A stretch of DNA of 64,000 nt from an uncultured Clostridia bacterium (GCA_948472945.1 CAOKVX010000006.1:1-64000); one strand, 5' to 3'. Shown: positions 37,794 to 47,487, counted from the first letter of the stretch. Numbers and translations: made by a program. The notes: generated from the sequence alone by a model not told the origin.

Positions 37794-37973
37794 TTACCTG
37801 TCGCAATCCTTTGAGCTATTTCTTGAGCTGTTCTGTGAACTGTTCCTTGAACTGTTCTGCGAATTATTCTGTGAGCTGTTCTGTGAACTGTTACGCGAGC
37901 TGTTTCTTGAGCTATTCTGTGAACTATTCCTTGATGAATCTTTCATGTTGTTCTCATAATTATTCTGACTCAT
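37794..37973 (-). CDS. Asn-Ser-Ser repeat microprotein
   Basis: A 59-aa protein starting MSQNNYENNMKDSS, with an excellent AGGAGG 8 nt before the ATG at 37973. The longer in-frame extension upstream is rejected for lack of a ribosome site. From residue 12 it is built of the three-residue unit N-S-S followed by R or Q, about 13 units, ending SSKDCDR. The DNA shows the same repeats (GTTCTG/GTTCCTTGA-type units). The unit has its own strong terminator, so it is a real, separately expressed gene. No function is known. It could be disordered, RNA-binding or a surface/spore-like protein; none of these is supported directly. Confidence 0.7.
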   Translation of the reverse strand: MSQNNYENNMKDSSRNSSQNSSRNSSRNSSQNSSQNNSQNSSRNSSQNSSRNSSKDCDR

Positions 37974-38144
37974 AATGAAAACCTCCTGAATATTTTTTTT
38001 TACAGACATAGTATGCGTATTTTTTTTAATAATATTCGGAGGCGGCACCAATAATTTAATTTTATATCTTACTTTTAACAAATGTGTCTGCACTGCGTAA
38101 AAATTCAAGCATGATGTATCTCTGATGAAAAGGAATTTTTATTT

Positions 38145-38606
38145 TTAACGGTCAATAAACTGATATATAATTCTTACAATGCTCCAAACAACAATAAGTG
38201 TCAGAAGAAACGGCAGAGCTGCAACAAGCACTCTCGATACAAACGCAAGAACAGACAATACAATTATAACCAACAGGATAATCCTTAATATTCTCTTTAC
38301 CCTATCCATCCGGCCGTTATTTGCGTCGTCATAATAATCATCCCCGCCGCTGTGATAAGTATTTGTGCTGCTTTCCCTATACTGTCTCTTTATAGGGTCA
38401 TCCTTAAGCGAATATGTCTGCAATATAGTCTTTGCTATAAGCCTTGGGTCTCCAAGTTCGTCCAAAACCTCCTCCTCGCTTCTTCCGGAAGCAGTTTCAG
38501 AAGATATATATGAAGAATAAAATTCCATCTGACTTCTGTACTCGTTGTCATCAACTTTTCCCTTTAAACTTTTTCCAAGTCCGTCCATAAATTCATTCTT
38601 ACTCAT
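38145..38606 (-). CDS. DUF1700 (HAAS) family membrane protein
   Basis: A 153-aa protein. The ATG at 38606 follows GGAGGAGA. The N-terminal HAAS-type helical domain (MSKNEFMDGLGKSLKG...EFYSSYISSE...EEEVLDELGDPRLIAKTIL) is followed by a charged Asp/Tyr-rich linker and two C-terminal membrane segments. DUF1700 genes commonly pair with a PadR-type regulator, but none is adjacent here. A role in sensing or regulating envelope state is suggested for the family, without firm evidence. Confidence 0.85.
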   Translation of the reverse strand: MSKNEFMDGLGKSLKGKVDDNEYRSQMEFYSSYISSETASGRSEEEVLDELGDPRLIAKTILQTYSLKDDPIKRQYRESSTNTYHSGGDDYYDDANNGRMDRVKRILRIILLVIIVLSVLAFVSRVLVAALPFLLTLIVVWSIVRIIYQFIDR

Positions 38607-38755
38607 AGTCTCCTCCAACCGATAATGGTATTAAGAGCATTATATACGATTTTTTTTAAAATGCAAAACATTTATTTAGCATTAAATACAAATAATAAAA
38701 TTTTAAATAAATTAAATTATTGATTCATCCGCAGTACATATTAAATACATATTCT

Positions 38756-38784
38756 TTGACTAATTATCCATATTCTATTATAAT
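38756..38784 (+). promoter_or_regulatory. Sigma-A promoter of the acyltransferase gene
   Basis: TTGACT (38756-38761), 17-nt spacer, TATAAT (38779-38784), about 50 nt before the start codon of the acyltransferase. The rest of 38607-38833 is AT-rich and holds no gene. Confidence 0.8.
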
Positions 38785-38833
38785 TAGATATATAAAATTA
38801 TTAAAAATACAATACTAATGAGGTTTACTGATT

Positions 38834-40063
38834 ATGAAATTATTTGACAACGAAAATTCTGATGTTGACTACCGCCACATTGACGTACTTGACGGAATAC
38901 GTGCATTTTCCATACTTATCGTTATGTGGCTGCATATCTGGGAACAGAACTGGCTTATGCCCATTATCAACACGCCGTCCCTTTCATTTTTGCGTATTAA
39001 TTCAATAAACATAGACTGGCTGCCCAGAACCGGCTATATGATGGTAAATATGCTTATACTTCTGAGCGGTTTCTGCCTGTACCTTCCATATGCGAGACAC
39101 ACAATATATGGCGAACCTATGCCGTCAGTGAAAATCTTCTGCCGTAAGCGTATAGCAAGAATCATTCCATCCTATGTTTTCTGCGTACTTGCAATATTTA
39201 TATACAATATAATTACCGGTGGCTATACGTCTCCTGATTATTCTATGAACGGCGATTCACTGTTCATGTGGAAAGACCTGCTGACACGCTTAACTTTTAC
39301 TTTTACCCTGCTGCCCGATATAGGAATGCATACGCTTCTAAACGGCGCATTATGGACTGTTGCGCTTGAAGTGCACTTTTACATAATATTTCCGTTTTTA
39401 AGTAAAGCATTTACCAAAAAACCCGTAATCACATATACAGCTATGACTTTAATCTCATTTATATATATTTTCTGGGTTAACGGACAGGATGAGATTATTT
39501 ATAAAATGCATTATCTTCCTTCTTACCTTGGTGTGTATGCAAACGGCTTTATGGGTGCGCTCATATTTACCGGGATGACAAAATCAATAAAACGGAACAA
39601 ATATGCCGCCATTTTTTCAACCATTATATCTATTTCCTGCCTATACGGGTACTTTCTTATGATGTATTTTCTCGGCAATTCCCAGTATTCGACAAAATGG
39701 CAGACCCACTATAGATACCACCTGTCGCTGTTATTCCTTATTTTTGCTATATCTACCGCATATTCTGTTCCTTTTTACCGTAAAATATTCTCTAACAGAG
39801 CTGCGGTGTTTATTTCAACGATTTCATTTAATCTGTATATGTGGCACCAGTTTATTGGCGGCGCACTAAAAAAACACCGTATTCCTTACTGGTCAGGTGA
39901 TACTGAACCAAACCAACTGGGAGATAAACCGTGGATGTGGAAACATTTTATTCTAAGCATTGTGGTTTCGGTTATAATTGCTGCACTTACCACCTATTTA
40001 ATTGAGAAACCGGCGTCAAAATTAATTTTACGAAAAAGGGAAAAGAAATTGGACAAAAAATAA
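38834..40063 (+). CDS. Acyltransferase family 3 membrane protein (OafA-like)
   Basis: A 409-aa membrane protein with about ten hydrophobic segments. The N-terminal motif LDGIRAFSILIVMWLHIWEQNW carries the family histidine, and RKRIARIIPSY provides the conserved arginine. ALWTVALEVHFYIIFP is the third typical block, and WHQF lies near the end. Family members O-acetylate wall or surface polysaccharides using cytosolic acyl donors. The target here is unknown. GAGG upstream is a weak ribosome site. It has its own promoter and stands alone. Confidence 0.87.
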   Translation: MKLFDNENSDVDYRHIDVLDGIRAFSILIVMWLHIWEQNWLMPIINTPSLSFLRINSINIDWLPRTGYMMVNMLILLSGFCLYLPYARHTIYGEPMPSVKIFCRKRIARIIPSYVFCVLAIFIYNIITGGYTSPDYSMNGDSLFMWKDLLTRLTFTFTLLPDIGMHTLLNGALWTVALEVHFYIIFPFLSKAFTKKPVITYTAMTLISFIYIFWVNGQDEIIYKMHYLPSYLGVYANGFMGALIFTGMTKSIKRNKYAAIFSTIISISCLYGYFLMMYFLGNSQYSTKWQTHYRYHLSLLFLIFAISTAYSVPFYRKIFSNRAAVFISTISFNLYMWHQFIGGALKKHRIPYWSGDTEPNQLGDKPWMWKHFILSIVVSVIIAALTTYLIEKPASKLILRKREKKLDKK

Positions 40064-40205
40064 TCCGGCAGACAAATTATTTTGTTTGAGAAATGTTTAA
40101 GCCGTGCTGTTTATAGATTAATGAACAGGCACGGCTATATTAATATAATAATTTAAAAACTCGAATGCATTAAAAAATTTGAACCCAAACTAAAAAGGCA
40201 GTCAA

Positions 40206-40556
40206 CTAAAACGGCAGTCCTCCGCCCATTCCCAGTCCTCCGGTCAAAGATTCCATTACTTTGGATGACTCGCTTTCCATCTGTCTAAGCGCCTCATTGG
40301 TGGCCGCAACTATAAGGTCCTCAAGCATTTCTATATCATCAGGGTCGACAACCTCCTCTGAAAGCTTCACTGACACTACTTCTTTTTTTCCCGAAACTTT
40401 CACGGTGACGGCTCCGCCCCCGGCTGTTCCCTCCCACTCTTTAGCCTCAATCTCCTTAGTTTTTTCCTCCATCTGACGCTGCATCCTCTGCGCCTGCTTC
40501 ATAAGATTGCTCATGTTTCCCATTCCACCAGGGAAACCTCCGCCTCTTTTTGCCAT
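40206..40556 (-). CDS. ebfC: Nucleoid-associated protein YbaB/EbfC
   Basis: A 116-aa DNA-binding protein starting [26 protein letters not shown], with GGAGG before the ATG at 40556; a longer in-frame start is rejected. The family core [38 protein letters not shown] is clear, flanked by Gly/Met-rich ends. It lies 52 nt after dnaX, the usual arrangement. The recR gene that often follows is missing here: the next gene faces the other way. Confidence 0.95.
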   Translation of the reverse strand: MAKRGGGFPGGMGNMSNLMKQAQRMQRQMEEKTKEIEAKEWEGTAGGGAVTVKVSGKKEVVSVKLSEEVVDPDDIEMLEDLIVAATNEALRQMESESSKVMESLTGGLGMGGGLPF

Positions 40557-40608
40557 TATAATTATCCTCCATTTTTTAATTAAATAAGAAATTTCAGTCA
40601 ATACCCAA

Positions 40609-42198
40609 TCAATATTCTACAACAACCCCATTTTTCAAAAGCCTTGCAATGTCGGGGTATGCGCCTGATTCCTCATCCGACTCTGAAATATGTTTCACCG
40701 TAATATTTACTTCCTTACTGACGTAACCGTTGACGGCATCTTTGACTTCCTCAATCGAGTTGACGATAATATTATACATTGCCTCATTTGAAGTTACAAG
40801 CAGTATTGATTTGTTGTCTCCCTCCGACACGCTTAGCCTGAAGCTTTTGAGGACTGCCCTTATCGCCGGCGATAGCGTTTCCAATATCTCATCCCAGCTT
40901 TTTGCCGCCAGCCTCACATCTTCATCAAGCGCGCTTGGAAGCACAATCCTTTTAGGTTTTGTGTCCACCGTTTTTTTATCTTCCGCGATTTCATCAACTG
41001 TGGTGACTGCCGCAGGTCTGTTATTTAAAATATCAACCTGAAGCTCAAGAGTCTTCACCCGCTCTTTCAAAGAGGTGACGTCAATCTCCATCTGGGGCCT
41101 GCAAAGCTTAATAAAAGCCACCTCTGTAAGAACCCGTTTCTGCCCTGAATATTTGACAGACGATGCGAGTTCGGACAATATACGAATATATCGAATTATA
41201 TTGTCGCTGTCAATCTCGGCGGCCCGGGTTTTCAACAGCTCCAGACTGTCGGCAGACATATCCATCATTTCTTCCATCACATCCATCTGCCGCCCGTCAT
41301 CGACCGCACTCATTATTAGCAGATTTCTGAGATACCATATAAACTCATTGACAAACCAGGTAATCTCGCGCCCCTCATTCATTACTGTGTCAATTATGTC
41401 AAGTACGCTCTTTATATCACCGTTCATAACGGCAGACAGCATATCGTAAAAGACGGATGTGTCTATTGCTCCGAGTACGTCAAGCACTTTCTCGTATGTT
41501 AGTTCCCCGCCAATGCAAAAAGACGCGCATCTGTCCAGAAGGCTTATTCCATCCCTCATCGAGCCGTCCGCCGCCTTTGCAATATACCTAAGCGCCTTAT
41601 CCTCAGCCTCCACATGCTCCTCTTCAATAATATGTCTTAACTGCCCTGAAATATCATCTATTGTCAGCCTCTGAAAATCATATCTCTGACATCTTGAGAG
41701 TATTGTAACCGGTATTTTGTGAACCTCTGTTGTTGCAAATATAAACATTACATATGACGGAGGCTCTTCTATGGTTTTTAAAAGCGCATTAAACGCCGCC
41801 TGCGATAACATATGCGCCTCGTCAATTATATATACTTTATATTTCCCGCTCGCCGGAGAATATTGAACGGACTCTATTATCTCCCGCGCATTATCTACGC
41901 TGTTATTTGATGCCGCGTCTATCTCCATGACATTAACGGCGTTCTGAGCCTGTATCGAGCGGCACATCACGCATTCATTACACGGGCCGTTTTCCGTCGG
42001 ATGCTCGCAGTTTACGGCCTTTGCCATTATTTTTGCAATTGTAGTTTTACCGGTTCCGCGCGTACCGGTAAACAGATAAGCATGTCCCAGTCTTCCCAGC
42101 CTCAGCTGATTTTTGAGAGTTGTGACAATCTCATCCTGTCCTTTCACCTCTCCAAAATCATTCGGACGAAACTTTCTGTATAATGCCACATAAGACAT
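40609..42198 (-). CDS. dnaX: DNA polymerase III subunit gamma/tau
   Basis: A 529-aa clamp-loader ATPase. The ATG at 42198 ([12 protein letters not shown]) follows GGAGGT by 6 nt. It has Walker A ([14 protein letters not shown]), a zinc knuckle ([16 protein letters not shown]), Walker B ([10 protein letters not shown]), SRC box ([10 protein letters not shown]) and a C-terminal tau-like region (about 370-529). It is shorter than E. coli tau, as usual in Firmicutes. It loads the sliding clamp during replication and lies 17 nt after pfkA and before ebfC. Confidence 0.97.
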   Translation of the reverse strand: MSYVALYRKFRPNDFGEVKGQDEIVTTLKNQLRLGRLGHAYLFTGTRGTGKTTIAKIMAKAVNCEHPTENGPCNECVMCRSIQAQNAVNVMEIDAASNNSVDNAREIIESVQYSPASGKYKVYIIDEAHMLSQAAFNALLKTIEEPPSYVMFIFATTEVHKIPVTILSRCQRYDFQRLTIDDISGQLRHIIEEEHVEAEDKALRYIAKAADGSMRDGISLLDRCASFCIGGELTYEKVLDVLGAIDTSVFYDMLSAVMNGDIKSVLDIIDTVMNEGREITWFVNEFIWYLRNLLIMSAVDDGRQMDVMEEMMDMSADSLELLKTRAAEIDSDNIIRYIRILSELASSVKYSGQKRVLTEVAFIKLCRPQMEIDVTSLKERVKTLELQVDILNNRPAAVTTVDEIAEDKKTVDTKPKRIVLPSALDEDVRLAAKSWDEILETLSPAIRAVLKSFRLSVSEGDNKSILLVTSNEAMYNIIVNSIEEVKDAVNGYVSKEVNITVKHISESDEESGAYPDIARLLKNGVVVEY

Positions 42199-42215
42199 AC
42201 TATACCTCCGGATTG

Positions 42216-43289
42216 TTAATCTCCAAAACAAATTCCAAGACTCTTGGCCTCTCTAATTATTGATGATTCAGGGTCAACCATTTTAAGCTTTCCCGCAACG
42301 TCCTCAAGCGGAACAGGAACTATCTCATTGTTCTTTATACCGACCATTATTCCGTATTTGTCCTTTGATATAAATTCACCGGCCGCCGCCCCGAGTCTGC
42401 TGGATATAACCCTGTCATACGGGCATGGGCTTCCGCCACGCTGCGTATGTCCCGGAACCGCGATTCTTATCTCATGTCCGGTCCTCTCCTCAATCTCCGC
42501 TCCAATCTGATAGGATATCGACGGATATTTACTGTCCTTGAGCTTTTTCTTTTTTTCCTTTTTGCTAAGCTGCGCATCCTCTTTCGATATTGCGCCCTCT
42601 GCAACAGCCAATATTGTAAAATTCTTACCCTGTTCGGTCCTGTGGTTTATTGCACCGATTACCTTTTCTATATCATAAGGTATCTCCGGTATGAGTACAA
42701 TGTCGGCGCCGCTTGCAATTCCGGCATGAAGCGTAAGCCATCCGACTGCATGGCCCATGACCTCTACGATAAATACCCTTCCGTGCGAAGCCGCAGTCGT
42801 GTGTATCTGGTCTATCGCAGCCGAAGCTATATTAACTGCGCTCTGGAAACCAAATGTCATATCGGTTCCGTACAGGTCGTTATCTATCGTTTTCGGAAGG
42901 GTTATGACGTTAAGTCCTTCCTCCCTCAACAGATTTGCTGTTTTATGCGTTCCGTTTCCGCCAAGAATTACAAGACAGTCAAGTTTCCATTTCTCGTAAT
43001 TATTTTTCATTGCCTTAACCTTATCCATCCCGTTCTCGTCAGGCTCGCGCATAAGTTTAAACGGCTGTCTCGACGTTCCTATTATTGTTCCCCCCTCGGT
43101 CAGTATTCCCGAGAAATCCTTTGGACCAAGCTTTTTGTAATTGCCGTACATAAGACCCTTGTAACCATCTAATATGCCTATGATTTCAATATCTTCGACC
43201 TTTTCATAAAGGGCTTTTGCAACTCCCCGCATCGTGGCATTAAGGCTCTGGCAGTCACCGCCGCTTGTTAAAAATCCGACTCTTTTCAT
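42216..43289 (-). CDS. pfkA: 6-phosphofructokinase
   Basis: A 357-aa glycolytic kinase (fructose 6-phosphate to fructose 1,6-bisphosphate). The N-terminal FLTSGGDCQSLNA loop, ILGGNGTHKTA and PKTIDND motifs are visible, with the substrate-binding VPGHTQRGGSPCPYDR near the end. GGNGT in place of GGDDS argues for ATP, while PKTIDND (Lys instead of Gly) is the form seen in PPi enzymes and in mixed group III PFKs. I therefore assign a group III PFK, probably ATP-dependent. Transcribed with dnaX and ebfC. Confidence 0.92.
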   Translation of the reverse strand: MKRVGFLTSGGDCQSLNATMRGVAKALYEKVEDIEIIGILDGYKGLMYGNYKKLGPKDFSGILTEGGTIIGTSRQPFKLMREPDENGMDKVKAMKNNYEKWKLDCLVILGGNGTHKTANLLREEGLNVITLPKTIDNDLYGTDMTFGFQSAVNIASAAIDQIHTTAASHGRVFIVEVMGHAVGWLTLHAGIASGADIVLIPEIPYDIEKVIGAINHRTEQGKNFTILAVAEGAISKEDAQLSKKEKKKKLKDSKYPSISYQIGAEIEERTGHEIRIAVPGHTQRGGSPCPYDRVISSRLGAAAGEFISKDKYGIMVGIKNNEIVPVPLEDVAGKLKMVDPESSIIREAKSLGICFGD

Positions 43290-43685
43290 AACAAAACCCC
43301 CTGCTTCTATTTATATTTGTGTATTATAATGATACCAATTCACGGCAGAAAACTCAAGGGTATCATTGTATTATTTTTTTCAGTCTTTTCCTTAAAACAT
43401 ACACAGGGATTATTTACACCGTACGCAGGGATATGTGAATAGAAAATCAGTATACATTAGCTGAGTACTTTTTAAGACTGAAAGATTAGAGACTATAATA
43501 CCGGAATTAATATTTTACAACAAGAGTCGCATTTTATCATAATAATAATAGATACTTGCAAAGATATATACATCAGTTTTATGTCCTGAATTTCTTGATA
43601 TCTTACGTTTTAGGGATTTTCCCATCTTCACATAAACACTACTATTAATATATTTCACCTAATTTATTTTACCTTTCAGCAGGCA

Positions 43686-43868
43686 GCCGCCATATGCAAA
43701 CAGCCCTACTTTGACAGGGGTATTTACACACGTCGGTACTTTGGCTGCGTATTTTGCAGCCTTAGTGTTCTGACCTGTTGATTCAGCAGGTCAGAACACC
43801 GGTACCGTTACGTGTGTAACTAAGCGCAAGCGGCCCTTGACAAAGTAGGGCTGTTTGCATATGGCGGC
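43686..43868. repeat. 183-nt branched palindrome (three-way junction)
   Basis: Perfect 28-bp end arms: 43686-43713 pairs with 43841-43868 (GCCGCCATATGCAAACAGCC... and its complement). Inside, TTACACACGT-CGGTAC pairs with GTACCG-tt-ACGTGTGTAA. Between them stand two hairpins, GGCTGC-gtatttt-GCAGCC and a perfect 13-bp GTGTTCTGACCTG/CAGGTCAGAACAC. It occupies the middle of the 825-bp gap (43290-44114) between pfkA and the fucose-isomerase-like gene. No ORF is present. A structured RNA or a MITE-like mobile element are both possible. Confidence 0.85.
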
Positions 43869-44044
43869 GTAAACTGTTGTATAAAGTAAACTGTTGTATA
43901 AATTATAAACCATTATGTAAATTGTTATGTAATTGTTTGAGTTAATCTGTTTATGTAAAACTAGCCGCTAACCGGCTACTTATGTACGCTTGTCACTTTA
44001 AGTTCCCAAGCCATAAAAGCAGCTCGAAAATATCAAGCTTGTAC

Positions 44045-44073
44045 TTGCATTTTTTCCTTATATGAATTAAAAT
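44045..44073 (+). promoter_or_regulatory. Probable promoter of the isomerase gene
   Basis: TTGCAT (44045-44050), 17-nt spacer and TAAAAT (44068-44073), about 40 nt upstream of the start codon. Confidence 0.55.
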
Positions 44074-44114
44074 AAACACATAATTTTTATATTAATGAAA
44101 GGATGGTATTTTTG

Positions 44115-45605
44115 ATGAATAATTCACCAGTAGCAAAAATCGGTATTGTGGCAGTCAGCAGAGACTGTTTCCCTGAATCACTGTCAGTTAACAGAAGGAA
44201 AGCTCTTGTTGAAGCTTACACTAAGAAGTACGGTGCAGACGACATATATGAGTGTCCGGTATGTATCGTGGAGAGCGAAATACATATGGTTCAGGCTCTT
44301 GATGATATCAAAAAAGCAGGATGTAACGCACTCTGCGTATTCCTCGGTAACTTTGGTCCTGAAATATCCGAGACACTTCTTGCAAAACATTTTGACGGTC
44401 CTGTAATGTTCTGCGCTGCAGCGGAGGAGACTTCAAAGGACGGCGGACTTGTTCAGGGACGCGGCGACGCTTACTGCGGTATGCTCAACGCAAGCTACAA
44501 CCTCAAGCTCCGCAACACAAAAGCTTACATTCCGGAGTACCCTGTAGGAACAGCTGAAGGATGCGCGGATATGATTAAGGAATTTGTTCCGATTGCCCGT
44601 GCGGTCGTTGCTCTTTCAGACCTTAAGATAATCAGCTTCGGACCTCGTCCACTCAACTTCCTTGCATGTAACGCTCCTATCAAGCCTCTCTACAACCTCG
44701 GCGTTGAGATAGAGGAAAACTCAGAGCTTGACCTTTTTGAGTCTTTCAATAATCATGCAGGAGACAAGAGAATACCTGACGTTGTTGCCGATATGGAAAA
44801 AGACCTCGGAACAGGCAACAAAAAGCCTGAGATTCTTGAGAAACTTGCACAGTATGAGCTTACTCTCCTCGACTGGATTGAGGAGCACAAGGGATATAGA
44901 AAATATGTTGCGATTGCAGGAAAATGCTGGCCTGCATTCCAGACGCAGTTTGGATTCGTTCCTTGCTACGTTAACAGCCGTCTCACAGCCAAGGGAATTC
45001 CTGTTTCATGTGAGGTTGACATTTACGGCTGCTTAAGCGAGTTCATCGGAACTGTCGTATCTGAAGATACCGTTACTCTTCTCGACATCAACAATACTGT
45101 TCCTGCAGATATATTTGAGGAGGAGATTAAGGGCAAATTTGACTATACCCTCAATGATACATTTATGGGATTCCATTGTGGAAATACAGCTACAGGCAAG
45201 CTTTCATTCTGCGAGATGAAGTATCAGATGATTATGGCAAGAAACCTTCCGCAGGAAGTTACCAACGGAACTCTTGAGGGAGACATCATACCTGGAGACA
45301 TAACTTTCTTCCGTCTTCAGAGCACGGCAGATACAAAGCTTCGCGCTTATATCGCACAGGGTGAGGTTCTTCCGGTTGCCACACGTTCATTTGGAGGTAT
45401 CGGAATATTTGCAATTCCTGAAATGGGACGTTTCTACCGTCACGTTCTTATCGAAGGCAATTATCCTCATCACGGCGCAGTTGCATTCGGACACTTTGGC
45501 AAGGCTCTCTATGAAGTATTCAAGTATATTGGTGTTGAGGTTGATGAGATTGGCTTCAATCAGCCTAAGGGAATGCTTTACAAGACAGAGAACCCATTTG
45601 CTTAA
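44115..45605 (+). CDS. L-fucose/L-arabinose isomerase family protein
   Basis: A 496-aa protein starting MNNSPVAKIGIVAVSRDCFP. The ATG at 44115 is preferred to one at 44103, which abuts AAAGGA. It resembles COG2407 (L-fucose isomerase and related proteins), with the two-domain N-terminal fold (DALDDIKKAGCNALCVFLGNFGPE), AAEETSKDGG, KCWPAFQTQFGFVPCYVNSRL, and a C-terminal FCEMKYQMIMARN and NYPHHGAVAFGHFGKAL histidine block for metal binding. Immediately downstream is xylulokinase, so it may isomerise a pentose or related sugar to a ketose for XylB. The codon usage is strongly biased (highly expressed type). The exact substrate is not known. Confidence 0.8.
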   Translation: MNNSPVAKIGIVAVSRDCFPESLSVNRRKALVEAYTKKYGADDIYECPVCIVESEIHMVQALDDIKKAGCNALCVFLGNFGPEISETLLAKHFDGPVMFCAAAEETSKDGGLVQGRGDAYCGMLNASYNLKLRNTKAYIPEYPVGTAEGCADMIKEFVPIARAVVALSDLKIISFGPRPLNFLACNAPIKPLYNLGVEIEENSELDLFESFNNHAGDKRIPDVVADMEKDLGTGNKKPEILEKLAQYELTLLDWIEEHKGYRKYVAIAGKCWPAFQTQFGFVPCYVNSRLTAKGIPVSCEVDIYGCLSEFIGTVVSEDTVTLLDINNTVPADIFEEEIKGKFDYTLNDTFMGFHCGNTATGKLSFCEMKYQMIMARNLPQEVTNGTLEGDIIPGDITFFRLQSTADTKLRAYIAQGEVLPVATRSFGGIGIFAIPEMGRFYRHVLIEGNYPHHGAVAFGHFGKALYEVFKYIGVEVDEIGFNQPKGMLYKTENPFA

Positions 45606-45657
45606 TAAGCAGTCGTTTGACAACGGCACGGATTGACTTTATGTTACTCTGATTATC

Positions 45658-45698
45658 AACTCCCGGAAGTCTGATTCACACAACTTTCCGGGAGTTTT
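45658..45698 (+). terminator. Terminator after the isomerase gene
   Basis: AACTCCCGGAA (45658-45668) pairs with TTCCGGGAGTT (45686-45696) and is followed by TTTT. Isomerase and xylB are therefore at least partly separate transcripts. Confidence 0.88.
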
Positions 45699-45775
45699 AA
45701 GTTTCAAATTACTTCATCCGTCTAAGCACGTATTATTCGCTGCTTAGCTGAAACCAATAATTACCCGCAGTAAGC

Positions 45776-45865
45776 TGCAGTGCATGGCCGCTTAGGTCTG
45801 CAAACCGTTTTGCTTTGCCCTTAACAGGCGTCCGACGGACGCTTATGCCGCTGCTCACGGGAATA
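45776..45865. repeat. Dispersed 90-bp repeat with internal hairpin, copy B
   Basis: Same start (TGCAGT-CATGGC), length and end (CGGGAATA) as 10196-10285. The central hairpin is GCGTCC-gac-GGACGC, which differs from copy A at one base pair on both sides. It lies between the terminator and xylB. Confidence 0.6.
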
Positions 45866-45901
45866 CGGGAATAATTAATTGATAGAAAGGATAATATAAT
45901 A

Positions 45902-47428
45902 ATGAATTATTTAATCGGTATTGACCTTGGTACATCAGCCACCAAAACAGTTCTTTTTGACGAGAACGGCACTGTAATCACTTCCGCCTCTAAGGAATAT
46001 CCTCTGTACACACCACAGAACGGATGGGCAGAACAAAAACCTGAGGACTGGCGCGACGCCGCTATTGAAACTATTACAAAAGTCGTAAAAGATTCAGGCG
46101 TATCAAGCGATGACATCAAAGGACTCGGCATATCCGGACAGATGCACGGCCTCGTAATGCTCGATGAAAACGGGGAAGTTATCCGTCCTTCAATAATATG
46201 GTGCGACCAGCGTACCGCAAAGGAATGTGAAGAGATTACTGAAAAAGTTGGCGACAAAAGACTTATTGAAATTACGGCAAATCCTGCACTTACAGGATTC
46301 ACGGCTTCTAAAATCTTATGGGTCCGCAACAATGAACCGGAAAATTATGCAAAATGCAGACACATACTTCTACCTAAGGATTATGTGAGATACATACTTA
46401 CAGGTGAATTTGCAACCGAAGTATCAGACGCTTCAGGTATGCAGCTCCTTGATGTTCCTAACCGCTGTTGGTCAGACGAAGTTCTTGAGAAACTCGACAT
46501 AGATAAGAGCATGCTTGCAAAGGTTTATGAGTCTCCTGAAATTACAGGCTATATCACCGAAGAAATGGCGGCAAAAACAGGACTGTCAACAAAGACATGC
46601 GTCGTAGGAGGCGCCGGCGACAATGCTGCCGCTGCCGTCGGAACAGGAGTCGTAAAAGATGGAAAGGCATTTACAACAATAGGAACAAGCGGTGTTGTAT
46701 TCGCACACACAAGCAAAATTTCAATTGACCCTTGCGGCCGTGTACACACATTCTGCTGCGCCGTACCGGGAGCATGGCATATAATGGGCGTTACTCAGGC
46801 TGCCGGACATTCTCTCAAGTGGTTCCGCGACAATTTCTGTCAGGACTACATTGCAAAAGCTGAGGAAAAGGGCTGTGATTCTTATGATTTGATTAACGAG
46901 GATATAAACAACATTCCTGTAGGAAGCAATAAGATTATTTACCTTCCATACCTCAACGGAGAGAGAACACCTCATCTCGACCCTGACTGCCGCGGAGTAT
47001 TTTTCGGACTGTCAAGTATGCACGGCAAAGCAGATACACTTCGCGCCGTGATGGAGGGAGTATCATTCTCACTCAAAGATTGTAACGATATACTTATAGA
47101 GATGGGAACAAAAGTTGACGCTATGATGGCCTGCGGAGGCGGCGGCAAGAGTCCGATTTGGAGACAGATGCTTGCCGATATGTACGACTGTGACGTAATG
47201 ACAGTTACGGCTACCGAGGGTCCTGCACTTGGAGTTGCAATTCTCGCCGGAGTAGGCGCCGGAATATATGACAGCGTTGAAGATGCATGTGACAAGATGA
47301 TTCACACTGACAAGAAATGCTCTCCTATTGCCGAAAATACTGCCAAATATAATGAATACCATAAGATATACAAGGCGCTCTATACAGCGCTTGACGACCA
47401 GTACAAAGCGCTTGCCGCTATTGATTAA
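45902..47428 (+). CDS. xylB: Xylulokinase
   Basis: A 508-aa FGGY sugar kinase (D-xylulose to xylulose 5-phosphate). N-terminal phosphate loop YLIGIDLGTSATKT, substrate loop GISGQMHGLVMLD (the xylulokinase form), catalytic Asp in GGAGDNAAAAVGTG, and C-terminal CGGGGKSPIWRQMLADMY. AAAGGA precedes the ATG. It feeds pentoses from xylan into the pentose phosphate or phosphoketolase route, which fits the GH98-CE1 enzyme in this window. Codon bias matches the upstream isomerase. Confidence 0.96.
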   Translation: MNYLIGIDLGTSATKTVLFDENGTVITSASKEYPLYTPQNGWAEQKPEDWRDAAIETITKVVKDSGVSSDDIKGLGISGQMHGLVMLDENGEVIRPSIIWCDQRTAKECEEITEKVGDKRLIEITANPALTGFTASKILWVRNNEPENYAKCRHILLPKDYVRYILTGEFATEVSDASGMQLLDVPNRCWSDEVLEKLDIDKSMLAKVYESPEITGYITEEMAAKTGLSTKTCVVGGAGDNAAAAVGTGVVKDGKAFTTIGTSGVVFAHTSKISIDPCGRVHTFCCAVPGAWHIMGVTQAAGHSLKWFRDNFCQDYIAKAEEKGCDSYDLINEDINNIPVGSNKIIYLPYLNGERTPHLDPDCRGVFFGLSSMHGKADTLRAVMEGVSFSLKDCNDILIEMGTKVDAMMACGGGGKSPIWRQMLADMYDCDVMTVTATEGPALGVAILAGVGAGIYDSVEDACDKMIHTDKKCSPIAENTAKYNEYHKIYKALYTALDDQYKALAAID

Positions 47429-47487
47429 TACCAAACTGCTGCCAGTGTACTGTACCTTTCATCTTCAGGCAAATAATGACGTAACCC

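Noticed and set aside
42447-43172. A 241-codon open frame on the plus strand
   Set aside because: It is the reverse strand of pfkA, has no ribosome site and a composition unlike the other genes.
43686-43868. The 183-nt palindrome as a transcription terminator of pfkA or the isomerase
   Set aside because: It is several hundred bases from both genes, lies upstream of both start codons and lacks a T-run.
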